NCBI RefSeq assembly: GCF_050176255.1
Contig: NZ_JBFXIE010000029.1
Strand: one strand, 5' to 3'
From: JBFXIE01 sp050176255
GTDB lineage: Bacteria > Pseudomonadota > Gammaproteobacteria > Burkholderiales > Burkholderiaceae_C
DNA length: 42,468 bases
Of this stretch, positions 30,347 to 39,036 are shown piece after piece (the stretch's first letter is position 1; every line of letters starts with the position of its first letter). The translations under genes and the position numbers were made by a program. The notes beneath the pieces are model-generated. The model was not told the DNA's origin. It saw only the letters and a program-made list of their open reading frames with translations, and did no database searches.

Positions 30347-31636
30347 ATGCAGAAGCTGGTTGCCATCAAGGGCATGAACGACATCCTGCCGCCCGATTCG
30401 GCGCGCTGGGAATGGCTGGAGGGGGTGGTGCGCTCGCTCATGGCGCGCTACGCCTACCGCAATATCCGCACCCCCATCGTCGAGCCCACGCCGCTGTTCG
30501 TGCGCGGCCTGGGTGAGGTGACCGACATCGTCGAAAAAGAGATGTACTCCTTCGAGGATCGCCTGAACGGCGAGCAGCTCACGCTGCGCCCCGAGGCGAC
30601 GGCGGGCGTGGTGCGTGCGGTGGTCGAGCATTCCATGCTGTACGACGGCGGCAAGCGTCTGTACTACATGGGCCCCATGTTCCGCCACGAGCGACCCCAG
30701 CGCGGGCGCTACCGCCAGTTTCACCAGATCGGCGCCGAGGCGCTGGGCTTTGCGGGCGCCGAGGCCGACGCCGAGATCATCCTGCTGGCCCATGCGCTGT
30801 GGGCCGAGCTGGGCCTGAAGAACGTGCGCCTGGAGCTCAACAGCCTGGGCCAGCCCGATGAGCGCCGCGCCCACCGTGCCGCCCTGATTGCGCATCTGGA
30901 GCAGCACCAGGATCTGCTGGACGAGGACGCGCGCCGGCGCCTGCACAGTAACCCGCTGCGCATTCTGGACACCAAGAACCCCGCCATGCAGCCCGTGGTG
31001 CAGTCCGCCCCCCGACTGATCGACTTTCTGGGCGAGGCATCGCTCAAGCACTTCGACACCGTCAAGGCCATTTTGGATGCCAATGGCGTGGCCTGGAGCC
31101 TGAACCCGCGCCTGGTGCGCGGCATGGACTACTACAACCTGACGGTGTTCGAGTTCGTGACCGATCAGCTGGGCTCGCAGGGCACAATCTGCGGCGGTGG
31201 CCGCTACGACTATCTGATCGAGCAAATCGGCGGCAAGCCGGCGCCCGCCGTGGGCTGGGCGCTGGGCGTGGAGCGCGTGCTGGAGCTGCTCAAGGAGCAG
31301 CAGGCGCAGGCCCCTGAGCCGCTGCCCGATGCCTACGCGGTGGTGCCCGATGCATCGTCCCTGCCCACGGTGATGGCGGCCCTGCAGCAGTTGCGCGTGC
31401 GGGGCGTGGCGGTGCAGATGCACAGCCCGGCGGCGTCGGGCGAGGGCATGGGCAGCATGAAGTCCCAGTTCAAGAAGGCCGATGCGAGCGGCAGCCGCTT
31501 TGCCCTGGTGTTTGGCCCCGACGAACTGGCGCGCGGCGCGGTCACCATCAAGCCCCTGCGTGATGGCGGCGAGCAGACCGAGCGCCCGCTTGCCACCCTG
31601 GCCGAATGGGCGGCCAACCTACAATCCCCGCGCTGA
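30347..31636 (+). CDS. hisS: Histidyl-tRNA synthetase
   Basis: HisRS charges tRNA-His. The 429-residue class II synthetase has MQKLVAIKGMNDILPPDSARW at its start (KGMNDILP as key), LRPEATAGVVRA (motif 2 region begins YYMGPMFRHERPQRGRYRQFHQ), the histidine motif LVRGMDYYNLTVFE, and GGGRYDYLIEQIGG with ALGVERVLELL. The C-terminal anticodon-binding domain is complete. The ATG at 30347 matches the family; the TTG at 30317 lies in repeat sequence. Ribosome-binding signals are weak. hisZ, a paralogue without aminoacylation activity, lies 7.4 kb downstream. Confidence 0.96.
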   Translation: MQKLVAIKGMNDILPPDSARWEWLEGVVRSLMARYAYRNIRTPIVEPTPLFVRGLGEVTDIVEKEMYSFEDRLNGEQLTLRPEATAGVVRAVVEHSMLYDGGKRLYYMGPMFRHERPQRGRYRQFHQIGAEALGFAGAEADAEIILLAHALWAELGLKNVRLELNSLGQPDERRAHRAALIAHLEQHQDLLDEDARRRLHSNPLRILDTKNPAMQPVVQSAPRLIDFLGEASLKHFDTVKAILDANGVAWSLNPRLVRGMDYYNLTVFEFVTDQLGSQGTICGGGRYDYLIEQIGGKPAPAVGWALGVERVLELLKEQQAQAPEPLPDAYAVVPDASSLPTVMAALQQLRVRGVAVQMHSPAASGEGMGSMKSQFKKADASGSRFALVFGPDELARGAVTIKPLRDGGEQTERPLATLAEWAANLQSPR

Positions 31637-31650
31637 ACGGAACCCGCAAC

Positions 31651-32331
31651 ATGGCAAACCACTTCGACCTACAAGAACAAGAGCAACTCGACCAGATCAA
31701 GCATTTCTGGAACACCTGGGGCACGCCCATCACCTGGGCGCTGATCGTCATCCTGGGCGCATTTGCCGCCTGGAATGGCTACCGGCTCTGGCAGGGCCGC
31801 CAGGCCCAGCAGGCCACGGCACTGGCGGAGGCGGTGCAGTCGGCTGCGCAGGCACGCGACGTGGCGCGGGTGGAGCAGGCCTTTGGCGACCTGAAGTCCG
31901 GCTATGGCGGCACCGTGCAGGCCGGCCAGTCGGGTCTGCTGGCCGCCAAGGTGCTGGCCGATGCCGGTCGGTGGGACGACGCCAAGGCTGCGCTGGCCTG
32001 GGTGGCAGAAAAAGCGTCGGACGAGGGCCATGCGGCACTGGCCAGGTTGCGGCTGGCCTCTGTACTCATCGAGCAAAAGTCCCATGACGAGGCGATGGCT
32101 CAGTTGTCGGGGCGCTTCCCGCCTGAATTTGCTGCGGCAGTGGCTGACCGCAAGGGTGACGTGCTGGTGCTGCAAGACAAGAAGGCAGAGGCCATCGCCG
32201 AATATCAGCGTGCGTATCTGGCTTTTGATGAGCGCATCGATTACCGCAGCCTGGTGGAGGCCAAGCTCAACGCGCTGGGCGCCCAGGTGCAAGCCGTGGC
32301 GTCTGCCGCCGCAACGGGGAGTGCGCAGTGA
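31651..32331 (+). CDS. YfgM-like tetratricopeptide membrane protein
   Basis: The 226-residue protein has a short cytoplasmic N-terminus, one membrane helix (ITWALIVILGAFAAWNGY, about 30-47) and a periplasmic part with degenerate tetratricopeptide repeats (VEQAFGDLKSGYGGTVQAGQ, LAADAGR-like and RLASVLIEQKSHDEAM). This is the layout of YfgM, an inner-membrane partner of the SecYEG-associated chaperone network; the position between hisS and bamB is also the usual one. Its last four bases overlap the bamB start (GTGA). Confidence 0.87.
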   Translation: MANHFDLQEQEQLDQIKHFWNTWGTPITWALIVILGAFAAWNGYRLWQGRQAQQATALAEAVQSAAQARDVARVEQAFGDLKSGYGGTVQAGQSGLLAAKVLADAGRWDDAKAALAWVAEKASDEGHAALARLRLASVLIEQKSHDEAMAQLSGRFPPEFAAAVADRKGDVLVLQDKKAEAIAEYQRAYLAFDERIDYRSLVEAKLNALGAQVQAVASAAATGSAQ

Positions 32332-33473
32332 ACGCGATCCGCAAAAACATCAAGGCGCTGGCTGCCGGCACAGCACTGGTCGGCCTCCTGGGGGTGAGCG
32401 GTTGCTCGCTGTGGGCGCCATCCCGCCCCAAGCCCGCAGAATTGGGCCCCAATGTGCCGGTGCTGGGCGTGCGCCAGGCCTGGACGGCACGGGTGGGTGC
32501 AGTGGAGGATGTGTCGCTCGATGTGCACGTCAACGGCAACACGGTAACGTTGGCGTCCGCCAATGGAGAAGTGGCAGCGATCGACGCGCGCACCGGCGGC
32601 GACATCTGGCGCGCCCAGCTGAATGTGCCGCTGGGCTCTGGCGTGGGCAGCGATGGCCGCTGGACGGCGGTGGTGTCCAGGGGGGCGCAGGTCATCGTCA
32701 TGGACGGTGGACGTGAAATCTGGCGCAAGTCGCTGCCGGCGCAGGCCTACACCGCGCCGCTGGTGGCGGGCAATCGTGTCTTCGTGCTGGCCGCGGATCG
32801 CTCCGTGTCTGCTTTTGATGCAGCCACGGGCTACAAGCTGTGGAGCCAGCAGCGTCCTGGCGAGCCGCTGGTTCTGCGCCAGGGCGGTGTGCTGATGGCG
32901 GTGGGCGACACCCTGGTTGCGGGCCTGTCGGGCCGTCTTGTCGGCTTCAACCCGGATAACGGCACGGTGCGCTGGGAGGCGCCGCTCGCCAGCCCGCGCG
33001 GCACCAATGATGTGGAGCGACTGGTGGAGATTGTCGGCCGCACCAGCCGTGTGGACGACAGCGTGTGCGCGCGGGCTTTCCAAGCGACCGTCGGTTGCAT
33101 CGATGCAGCGCGCGGCACAGTGCTGTGGACGCAGCAGGCCAGCGGCGGCGAGGGCATCCACGGGGACGCCGCCATGCTGTTTGGCACGGAGAGCAATGGC
33201 ACGGTCGTCGCCTGGCGCCGCGCCGATGGCTCCCGCGCCTGGACTTCCGACCGGCTGCGCTTTCGCAAGCTGACTGCGCCGCTGCTATTGGGCCGATCTG
33301 TGGTGATCGGCGATGACACCGGGCTGGTGCATCTGCTGTCGCGCGAGGACGCAGCGCCGCTCAACCGCCTGACCACCGATGGGTCGGCCATCGCGGCAGC
33401 GCCCGTGGCGGCGGGGGACACCCTGGTCGTGGTGACGCGCAAGGGCGGCGTCTATGGTTTCCGTCCGGATTGA
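32328..33473 (+). CDS. bamB: Outer-membrane protein assembly factor BamB
   Basis: BamB is a lipoprotein of the BAM complex that inserts beta-barrel proteins. The 381-residue protein has a signal peptide with the lipobox VSGC (cysteine at about 26) and then a beta-propeller of PQQ-like repeats, seen as IDARTGGDIWRAQL, AFDAATGYKLWSQQ, GFNPDNGTVRWEAP and IDAARGTVLWTQQ. The GTG start at 32328 overlaps the preceding stop as GTGA. der follows 19 bases after the stop. Length and order are as usual in proteobacteria. Confidence 0.95.
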   Translation: MNAIRKNIKALAAGTALVGLLGVSGCSLWAPSRPKPAELGPNVPVLGVRQAWTARVGAVEDVSLDVHVNGNTVTLASANGEVAAIDARTGGDIWRAQLNVPLGSGVGSDGRWTAVVSRGAQVIVMDGGREIWRKSLPAQAYTAPLVAGNRVFVLAADRSVSAFDAATGYKLWSQQRPGEPLVLRQGGVLMAVGDTLVAGLSGRLVGFNPDNGTVRWEAPLASPRGTNDVERLVEIVGRTSRVDDSVCARAFQATVGCIDAARGTVLWTQQASGGEGIHGDAAMLFGTESNGTVVAWRRADGSRAWTSDRLRFRKLTAPLLLGRSVVIGDDTGLVHLLSREDAAPLNRLTTDGSAIAAAPVAAGDTLVVVTRKGGVYGFRPD

Positions 33474-33492
33474 CCGGACATAGGACACAGTG

Positions 33493-34836
33493 ATGAAGCC
33501 TGTCATCGCCCTGGTGGGGCGGCCCAATGTGGGCAAATCCACCCTGTTCAACCGGTTGACGAAGTCGCGCGACGCGATCGTGGCCGACTTCGCCGGTCTG
33601 ACGCGTGATCGCCACTATGGCAACGGCAGGCAGGGCAAGCACGAGTACATCGTCATCGATACGGGCGGTTTCGAGCCCGATGCATCCAGCGGCATCTATC
33701 GCGAGATGGCCAGGCAGACCCAGCAGGCGGTGGCCGAGGCCGATGTGGTGATCTTCGTGGTCGATGTGCGCGGAGGTCTGTCTGCCCAGGATCACGACAT
33801 TGCCAATTACCTGCGCCGTCTGGGTAAACCTTGCGTACTGGCCGGCAACAAGGCCGAGGGCATGCAGGAGAGTCCGCATCTGGCGGAGTTCTACGAACTG
33901 GGCCTGGGCGAAGTGCATCCGGTATCGGCGGCCCACGGTCAGGGTGTACGCAGTCTGGTGGAACTGGCGCTCAAGCCCCTGGCGCTGCCGGAGGTGGACG
34001 AAGACGAATCGGCCGAGCAGAAAAATGTCATTCGCCTTGCCGTGGCGGGCCGACCGAACGTCGGCAAGTCCACCTTGATCAACACCTGGCTGGGCGAGGA
34101 ACGCCTGGTGGCCTTCGACATGCCGGGCACGACACGCGACGCGATATCGGTGCCTTTTGAGCGCAGCGGCCAGAAGTTCGAACTGATTGACACCGCTGGT
34201 CTGCGCCGCAAAGGCAAGGTGTTCGAGGCGATCGAGAAGTTCTCGGTCGTCAAGACCCTGCAGGCCATCGAGTCTGCCAATGTAGTGCTGCTGCTGCTGG
34301 ATGCCACGCAGGGCGTGACCGACCAGGATGCGCACATCGCGGGCTACATCCTGGAAAGCGGCCGCGCCGTGGTGATTGCCGTCAATAAATGGGATGCGGT
34401 GGACGACTATGGCCGCCAGCAGTTGGAGCGATCCATCGAGACGCGCCTGTCGTTCCTGAAATTTGCGCCGTTGCACTTCATCTCGGCCAAAAAGCGACAG
34501 GGCCTGGGGCCACTGTGGGCTTCCATCATTCAGGCCTACAAGTCTGCCAACCGCAAGATGCCCACGCCGGTGCTGACCCGTTTGCTGCTGGAGTCTGTGC
34601 AGTTTCAGAGCCCCAAGCGCTCGGGCATGTTCCGCCCCAAGATGCGTTACGCCCATCAGGGCGGCATGAACCCTCCGGTGATCGTCATTCACGGCAACTC
34701 GCTCGAGCACGTCACGGATGCCTACAAACGCTTTCTGGAAGGGCGTTTCCGCAAAGAGTTCGACCTGGTCGGAACGCCGCTGCGCATCGAGATGAAAACT
34801 TCCGCCAACCCCTACGCGGACAAAAACGAATCCTGA
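33493..34836 (+). CDS. der: Double-GTPase Der (EngA)
   Basis: Der is an essential GTPase of 50S assembly. The 447-residue protein has two consecutive G domains, each with its own GRPNVGKSTL (about residues 8-17 and 188-197), G3 motifs DTGGFEPD and DTAGLRRKGKV, and NKWDAVD in the second. A KH-like C-terminal domain with FRPKMRYAHQGGMNPP follows. The ATG at 33493 is preferred; a GTG one codon upstream is also possible. A small inverted repeat 20-40 bases downstream overlaps the hfq promoter. Confidence 0.97.
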   Translation: MKPVIALVGRPNVGKSTLFNRLTKSRDAIVADFAGLTRDRHYGNGRQGKHEYIVIDTGGFEPDASSGIYREMARQTQQAVAEADVVIFVVDVRGGLSAQDHDIANYLRRLGKPCVLAGNKAEGMQESPHLAEFYELGLGEVHPVSAAHGQGVRSLVELALKPLALPEVDEDESAEQKNVIRLAVAGRPNVGKSTLINTWLGEERLVAFDMPGTTRDAISVPFERSGQKFELIDTAGLRRKGKVFEAIEKFSVVKTLQAIESANVVLLLLDATQGVTDQDAHIAGYILESGRAVVIAVNKWDAVDDYGRQQLERSIETRLSFLKFAPLHFISAKKRQGLGPLWASIIQAYKSANRKMPTPVLTRLLLESVQFQSPKRSGMFRPKMRYAHQGGMNPPVIVIHGNSLEHVTDAYKRFLEGRFRKEFDLVGTPLRIEMKTSANPYADKNES

Positions 34837-34859
34837 ACCCCTGAGCCGGGTGAGTCACC

Positions 34860-34888
34860 TTGGCTGTGGTAAGGTGCTCTTTTACAAC
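34860..34888 (+). promoter_or_regulatory. hfq promoter with an overlapping inverted repeat
   Basis: TTGGCT (34860-34865), 17 bases and TACAAC (34883-34888) fit a sigma-70 promoter 25 bases before the hfq GTG. The perfect inverted repeat CACCTT (34856-34861)/AAGGTG (34871-34876) covers the -35 and part of the spacer, where a repressor site would act. Confidence 0.5.
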
Positions 34889-34913
34889 AACAGTTTTGAA
34901 CACGGAGAATATC

Positions 34914-35162
34914 GTGAGCAATAAAGGTCAGCTTCTTCAAGACCCCTTCCTGAACGCTCTGCGTCGTGAGCATGTGCCGGTGTCCATTTACCTGGTCAAC
35001 GGCATCAAGCTCCAGGGTCAGATCGAATCTTTCGATCAGTACGTCGTGCTGCTGCGCAACACGGTGACGCAGATGGTTTACAAGCACGCCATCTCCACCA
35101 TCGTGCCTGGACGTGCGGTCAACTTCTCCACGGCAGAAACCGCCGACGGAGACAACCAATAA
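34914..35162 (+). CDS. hfq: RNA chaperone Hfq
   Basis: Hfq pairs small RNAs with their targets. The 82-residue protein has the Sm1 and Sm2 motifs: KGQLLQDPFLNALRREHVPV at the start (split here as key blocks), YLVNGIKLQGQIESFDQYV, and the YKHAISTIVP hallmark. The tail TAETADGDNQ is short, as in betaproteobacteria. Translation starts at GTG 34914 with CGGAG just upstream; the frame is open to 34860 but the extra residues lie in the promoter. hflX follows after 64 bases. Confidence 0.97.
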   Translation: MSNKGQLLQDPFLNALRREHVPVSIYLVNGIKLQGQIESFDQYVVLLRNTVTQMVYKHAISTIVPGRAVNFSTAETADGDNQ

Positions 35163-35226
35163 ATCCCCCGTTGCAGCGGGAGGTTGCACCGGGTCTCGGG
35201 CGCCTCGCCTTCGAGGGCACGCAGCC

Positions 35227-36408
35227 TTGAGTTCCATTAAGTCATCTGATCCCGATTCCACGCCGGTTCTTCTGGTGGGCGTGGACTTCGGGCTGCCCCA
35301 CTTTGATGCTGATTTGCAAGAGCTGGGCCTTCTGGCCCAGACGGCAGGCCTGCGCCCTGTTGCGCGTCTGACCTGCAAGCGCAAGACTCCCGATGCGGCC
35401 TTGTTTGTCGGCAGCGGCAAGGCCGATGAAATTCGCCTTCTGGCGCAAATGCATGATGCCAAAGAGGTGCTCTTTGACCAGTCGCTGAGCCCTGCACAGC
35501 AGCGCAACCTGGAGCGCTATTTGCAGCTGCCGGTCAATGACCGCACGTTGTTGATTCTTGAAATTTTTGCGCAACGTGCACGCAGTCACGAGGGCAAGCT
35601 GCAAGTTGAACTGGCGCGCCTGCAATACCTGAGCACGCGGCTGGTGCGGCGCTGGTCGCACCTGGAGCGTCAGCGCGGCGGCATTGGTACGCGCGGCGGC
35701 CCGGGTGAAACGCAGATCGAGCTGGATCGCCGGATGATCAACGAGGCGATCAAGCGCACCCGGGAACGGCTGGTAAAGGTCAAGCGCCAACGCGCCACGC
35801 AGCGGCGTCAGCGGCAGCGGCGCGATACTTTCAACATCTCGCTGGTGGGGTACACCAATGCGGGCAAATCCACACTGTTCAATGCATTGGTGAAGGCGCG
35901 AGCCTACGCGGCTGACCAGTTGTTTGCCACCCTGGACACCACCACCAGGCAGCTTTACCTGGATGAGGCGTCGGGGTCGGCGTCTTTGTCTGACACGGTG
36001 GGGTTCATCCGCGATCTGCCCCACGGTTTGGTGGATGCCTTTCAGGCCACCTTGCAGGAGGCCGTGGATGCCGACCTGCTGCTGCACGTGGTGGATGCGG
36101 CCAATCCGGGCCATCCCGAGCAAATTGCCCAGGTGCAGCGGGTTCTGGCCGAGATCGGCGCCGCACAGATTCCGCAGCTTCTGGTGTTCAACAAGTACGA
36201 TGCCGTGGCACCCGAATTGCGCCCATCTCAGCGACAAGACATGTATGAACTGGACGGTCGGCAGGTGCCACGTATTTTTGTCAGTGCTCGCGAGGGCGAG
36301 GGCATTGTCGCACTGCGCGAGCAACTGGCACAAATGGTGCGCAGCGCCGCAGCCGGGCTTGAGATGCCCCCAGCGCAGGGTGTTGAATTGCCGGATGCGG
36401 CAGGCTGA
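35227..36408 (+). CDS. hflX: GTPase HflX
   Basis: HflX is a ribosome-splitting GTPase used under stress. The 393-residue protein has the N-terminal HflX domain (FVGSGKADEIRLLAQ, VLFDQSLSPAQQRNLE), the glycine-rich linker GGIGTRGGPGETQIELDRR (key: RGGPGE), then G1 GYTNAGKSTLFNAL, G3 DTVGFIRDLP and G4 NKYD. No ATG suits; the TTG at 35227, with GAGG 10 bases upstream, gives MSSIKSSDPDSTPVLLVGVD. A GTG at 35113 is in frame but lies inside hfq. hflK follows 53 bases after. Confidence 0.95.
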   Translation: MSSIKSSDPDSTPVLLVGVDFGLPHFDADLQELGLLAQTAGLRPVARLTCKRKTPDAALFVGSGKADEIRLLAQMHDAKEVLFDQSLSPAQQRNLERYLQLPVNDRTLLILEIFAQRARSHEGKLQVELARLQYLSTRLVRRWSHLERQRGGIGTRGGPGETQIELDRRMINEAIKRTRERLVKVKRQRATQRRQRQRRDTFNISLVGYTNAGKSTLFNALVKARAYAADQLFATLDTTTRQLYLDEASGSASLSDTVGFIRDLPHGLVDAFQATLQEAVDADLLLHVVDAANPGHPEQIAQVQRVLAEIGAAQIPQLLVFNKYDAVAPELRPSQRQDMYELDGRQVPRIFVSAREGEGIVALREQLAQMVRSAAAGLEMPPAQGVELPDAAG

Positions 36409-36461
36409 TTGGGCAAAATGCAGAAACTTTGGTTGTCATCAGAGAATAAGAGAACTTGTGC

Positions 36462-37832
36462 ATGAACCTTCATAACCACTCCTCCCGTTGGGCGCTGTTG
36501 CCCGAGCGCATCCGGGGGATGTTCAACCTCAACGATCCCCGCTGGGGCCGTGGGGACGACAAAGGCGAGGGTGGTCAGCGCCCGGATTCCGAGCGGCCTA
36601 CCGCTGATAACCCACAAGGTGGACGTGGGCGCAACCAGGGCCCTGCTGCAGGTCAGCCTCCCGATCTGGATGAACTCTGGCGTGACCTGAACCGCAAGCT
36701 GGGCACGCTGTTTGGGGGGCGCGACGGCGGTGGTAGGGGCCCGTCGAATAACGGTGGCGGTTTCCAGCCCGACATGAAGAACGCGGGCGTGGGCGTGGGG
36801 CTGATCGCTGCCATCGCCGTCCTGATCTGGCTGGGAACCGGTTTCTTCATCGTGCAGGAAGGCCAGCAGGCTGTCATCACACAGTTTGGCAAGTACAAGA
36901 GCACGGTCAACGCAGGTTTCAATTGGCGCCTGCCGTATCCCATTCAGCGCCATGAACTGGTGTTCGTGACACAGATTCGTTCGGCAGACGTGGGTCGCGA
37001 CAGCATCATCAAGAGCACGGGCTTGCGTGAGTCCGCCATGCTCACGGAAGACGAGAACATCGTCGAAATCAAGTTCGCTGTGCAATACCGTCTCAACGAT
37101 GCCCGGGCATGGCTGTTTGAAAGCCGCAACCCTGCCGATGCCGTGGTGCAGGCAGCAGAAACGGCGGTGCGAGAAGTGGTCGGCAAAATGCGCATGGACA
37201 CGGCGCTGGCCGAAGAGCGCGACCAGATCGCGCCGCGTGTGCGCACTCTGATGCAGACCATTTTGGATCGCTACAAGGTGGGCGTGGAGGTGGTTGGCAT
37301 CAATCTGCAGCAAGGCGGCGTGCGCCCCCCCGAGCAGGTGCAGGCTGCGTTTGACGATGTGCTGAAGGCCGGGCAGGAGCGTGAACGTGCCAAGAACGAG
37401 GCGCAGGCTTACGCGAACGATGTGATTCCGCGCGCAACCGGTACCGCATCGCGTCTGATCGAAGAGGCCGAGGCCTACAAGGCTCGCATCGTGGCGCAGG
37501 CGCAGGGCGATACACAGCGCTTCAGCGCAATTTTGGCCGAGTACCAGAAGGCGCCCCAGGTGACGCGTGATCGCATGTACCTCGAGACCATGCAACAGAT
37601 CTACGGCAATGTCACCAAGGTTTTGGTGGAGTCGCGCCAGGGCTCCAATCTGCTGTATCTGCCGCTGGACAAGATCATGCAAAGCGTTGCGCAGACGCCC
37701 TCGGCAGGCGCGGCTCAGGATGCGCCCCCCATTTCCGGCACCAGCGGCTTGCCCCCGGCTGCCTCGACTCAACTGCCTGGCGAGCCACGCGCGCGTGACG
37801 TCAATCGCTCGCGCGAACGCGAATCCCGATAG
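36462..37832 (+). CDS. hflK: Membrane protease modulator HflK
   Basis: HflK and HflC form the SPFH complex that surrounds FtsH. The 456-residue protein has a proline/glycine/arginine-rich cytoplasmic N-terminus, a membrane helix (about 110-130, VGVGLIAAIAVLIWLGTGFF), and an SPFH domain with VITQFGKYKSTVNAGFNWRLP and VGINLQQGGVRPPEQV, followed by a helical stretch. The ATG at 36462 is used. An ATG at 36519 (MFNLNDPRWGRG) matches the conserved family start better but has GGGGG directly against it, so either is possible. hflC follows after nine bases. Confidence 0.94.
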   Translation: MNLHNHSSRWALLPERIRGMFNLNDPRWGRGDDKGEGGQRPDSERPTADNPQGGRGRNQGPAAGQPPDLDELWRDLNRKLGTLFGGRDGGGRGPSNNGGGFQPDMKNAGVGVGLIAAIAVLIWLGTGFFIVQEGQQAVITQFGKYKSTVNAGFNWRLPYPIQRHELVFVTQIRSADVGRDSIIKSTGLRESAMLTEDENIVEIKFAVQYRLNDARAWLFESRNPADAVVQAAETAVREVVGKMRMDTALAEERDQIAPRVRTLMQTILDRYKVGVEVVGINLQQGGVRPPEQVQAAFDDVLKAGQERERAKNEAQAYANDVIPRATGTASRLIEEAEAYKARIVAQAQGDTQRFSAILAEYQKAPQVTRDRMYLETMQQIYGNVTKVLVESRQGSNLLYLPLDKIMQSVAQTPSAGAAQDAPPISGTSGLPPAASTQLPGEPRARDVNRSRERESR

Positions 37833-37841
37833 GAGGATTGT

Positions 37842-38747
37842 GTGAACAGAATAGGTTTCATCGTTTCTACCGCCCTGGTGGCGCTGGCTTTGCTCAGCTC
37901 CATGTTGTTCGTGGTGGATCAGCGTCAGTTTGGCGTGGTGTATGCACTGGGCCAGATCAAGGAAGTCATCACCGAGCCTGGGCTGAATTTCAAGCTGCCG
38001 CCGCCATTCCAGAATGTGCGCTACATCGATAAGCGCCTGTTGACGTTGGACAGTTCGGACACCGAGTCCATGCTGACGGCTGAAAAGCAGCGCGTCGTGA
38101 TCGATTGGTATGTGCGCTGGCGCATCAGCGACCCATCGGAATACATCCGCAACGTGGGTCTGGACGAGAACGCCGGTGCACTGCAGCTCAACCGTGTGGT
38201 GCGCAATGCGTTCCAGGAAGAGGTCAATCGCCGCACCGTCAAAGAATTGCTGGCTGACAAGCGCGATGCGCTCATGTCCGACGTCAAGCGGGAGGTGCTG
38301 GAGGCCGTTCGCGGCGCCAAGCCCTGGGGCGTTGACGTGGTGGACGTGCGTATCACTCGCGTGGACTATGTAGAGGCCATCACCGAGTCTGTTTACCGCC
38401 GCATGGAGGCCGAGCGCAAACGTGTCGCCAATGAACTGCGATCCACCGGGGCCGCAGAGGGTGAAAAGATCCGTGCCGACGCTGATCGTCAGCGCGAGAT
38501 CACCATTGCCAACGCCTATCGCGACGCACAAAAGATCAAGGGCGAAGGCGATGCCGAAGCATCTCGTCTCTACGCTCAAGCTTTCGGACGTGATCCGCAG
38601 TTCGCTCAGTTTTACCGCAGCTTGGAGGCCTACAAGGGCAGCTTCAATCGCAAGAGTGACGTAATGGTGCTTGATCCTGCGTCTACGGAGTTTTTCAAGG
38701 TCTTTCGAGGCTCTGCGCCTGGAGCGTCCGCTGCTTCGCGCCAATAG
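37842..38747 (+). CDS. hflC: Membrane protease modulator HflC
   Basis: This is the SPFH partner of HflK in the FtsH-regulating complex. The 301-residue protein has an N-terminal membrane helix (IGFIVSTALVALALLSSML, 4-22) and an SPFH domain with VVDQRQFGVVYALGQIKEV, the RRTVKELLADKRD block and DVRITRVDYVEAITESVYRRM (key motifs), followed by a coiled coil rich in lysine and glutamate. GTG at 37842 is preceded by an ideal AGGAGG at 37831-37836, with five bases between. The start GTGAAC (MNRIG) is family-typical. Confidence 0.96.
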   Translation: MNRIGFIVSTALVALALLSSMLFVVDQRQFGVVYALGQIKEVITEPGLNFKLPPPFQNVRYIDKRLLTLDSSDTESMLTAEKQRVVIDWYVRWRISDPSEYIRNVGLDENAGALQLNRVVRNAFQEEVNRRTVKELLADKRDALMSDVKREVLEAVRGAKPWGVDVVDVRITRVDYVEAITESVYRRMEAERKRVANELRSTGAAEGEKIRADADRQREITIANAYRDAQKIKGEGDAEASRLYAQAFGRDPQFAQFYRSLEAYKGSFNRKSDVMVLDPASTEFFKVFRGSAPGASAASRQ

Positions 38748-38776
38748 ACCGGCTGCGAAAACCTGGCGAATACCGC

Positions 38777-38962
38777 GTGGATTGGTTGAGCAGTTTTTGT
38801 TTGGGCCTAGGCCTGGTGCTGGTGATTGAGGGGGTTTTCCCCTTTGTGTCTCCTGCTGGCTGGCGCAGCATGCTCAGTCAGTTGTTGAAGTTGCGCGACG
38901 GGCAGATTCGTTTTTGTGCGTTGCTCAGCCTGCTCGCTGGCGGTCTGTTGCTGCTGTTATAG
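38777..38962 (+). CDS. DUF2065 family small membrane protein
   Basis: The 61-residue protein has two hydrophobic helices (about 5-24 and 44-61) joined by a loop with VSPAGWRSMLSQLLKLRDGQIR (key: PAGWR, LRDGQIR), the DUF2065 pattern. Genes of this family commonly follow hflC. The function is not known; a role as an accessory of the HflKC/FtsH complex would fit the position but is speculation. It starts at GTG 38777, 29 bases after hflC, and the gap to hisZ is 74 bases. Confidence 0.88.
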   Translation: MDWLSSFCLGLGLVLVIEGVFPFVSPAGWRSMLSQLLKLRDGQIRFCALLSLLAGGLLLLL

Positions 38963-39036
38963 CGGTGCGGGCGTTTGACTCGGGGCAGTTGTTGCCCAGC
39001 CGGTAGAATCACTTTTTTAACAGCTTCACCCTTCCC

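Noticed and set aside
31615..31630. CCTACAATCC near the end of hisS as a promoter -10 for the YfgM-like gene
   Set aside because: TACAAT is present but the nearest TTGCCA lies 24 bases upstream, too far for a normal promoter; the gene is better explained by read-through.
36228..38744. Open frame of 838 codons on the minus strand opposite hflK and hflC
   Set aside because: It mirrors clear hflX end/hflK/hflC coding sequence, is rich in His, Gln, Arg and Ala as expected from the complement of GC-rich codons, and shows no motif.
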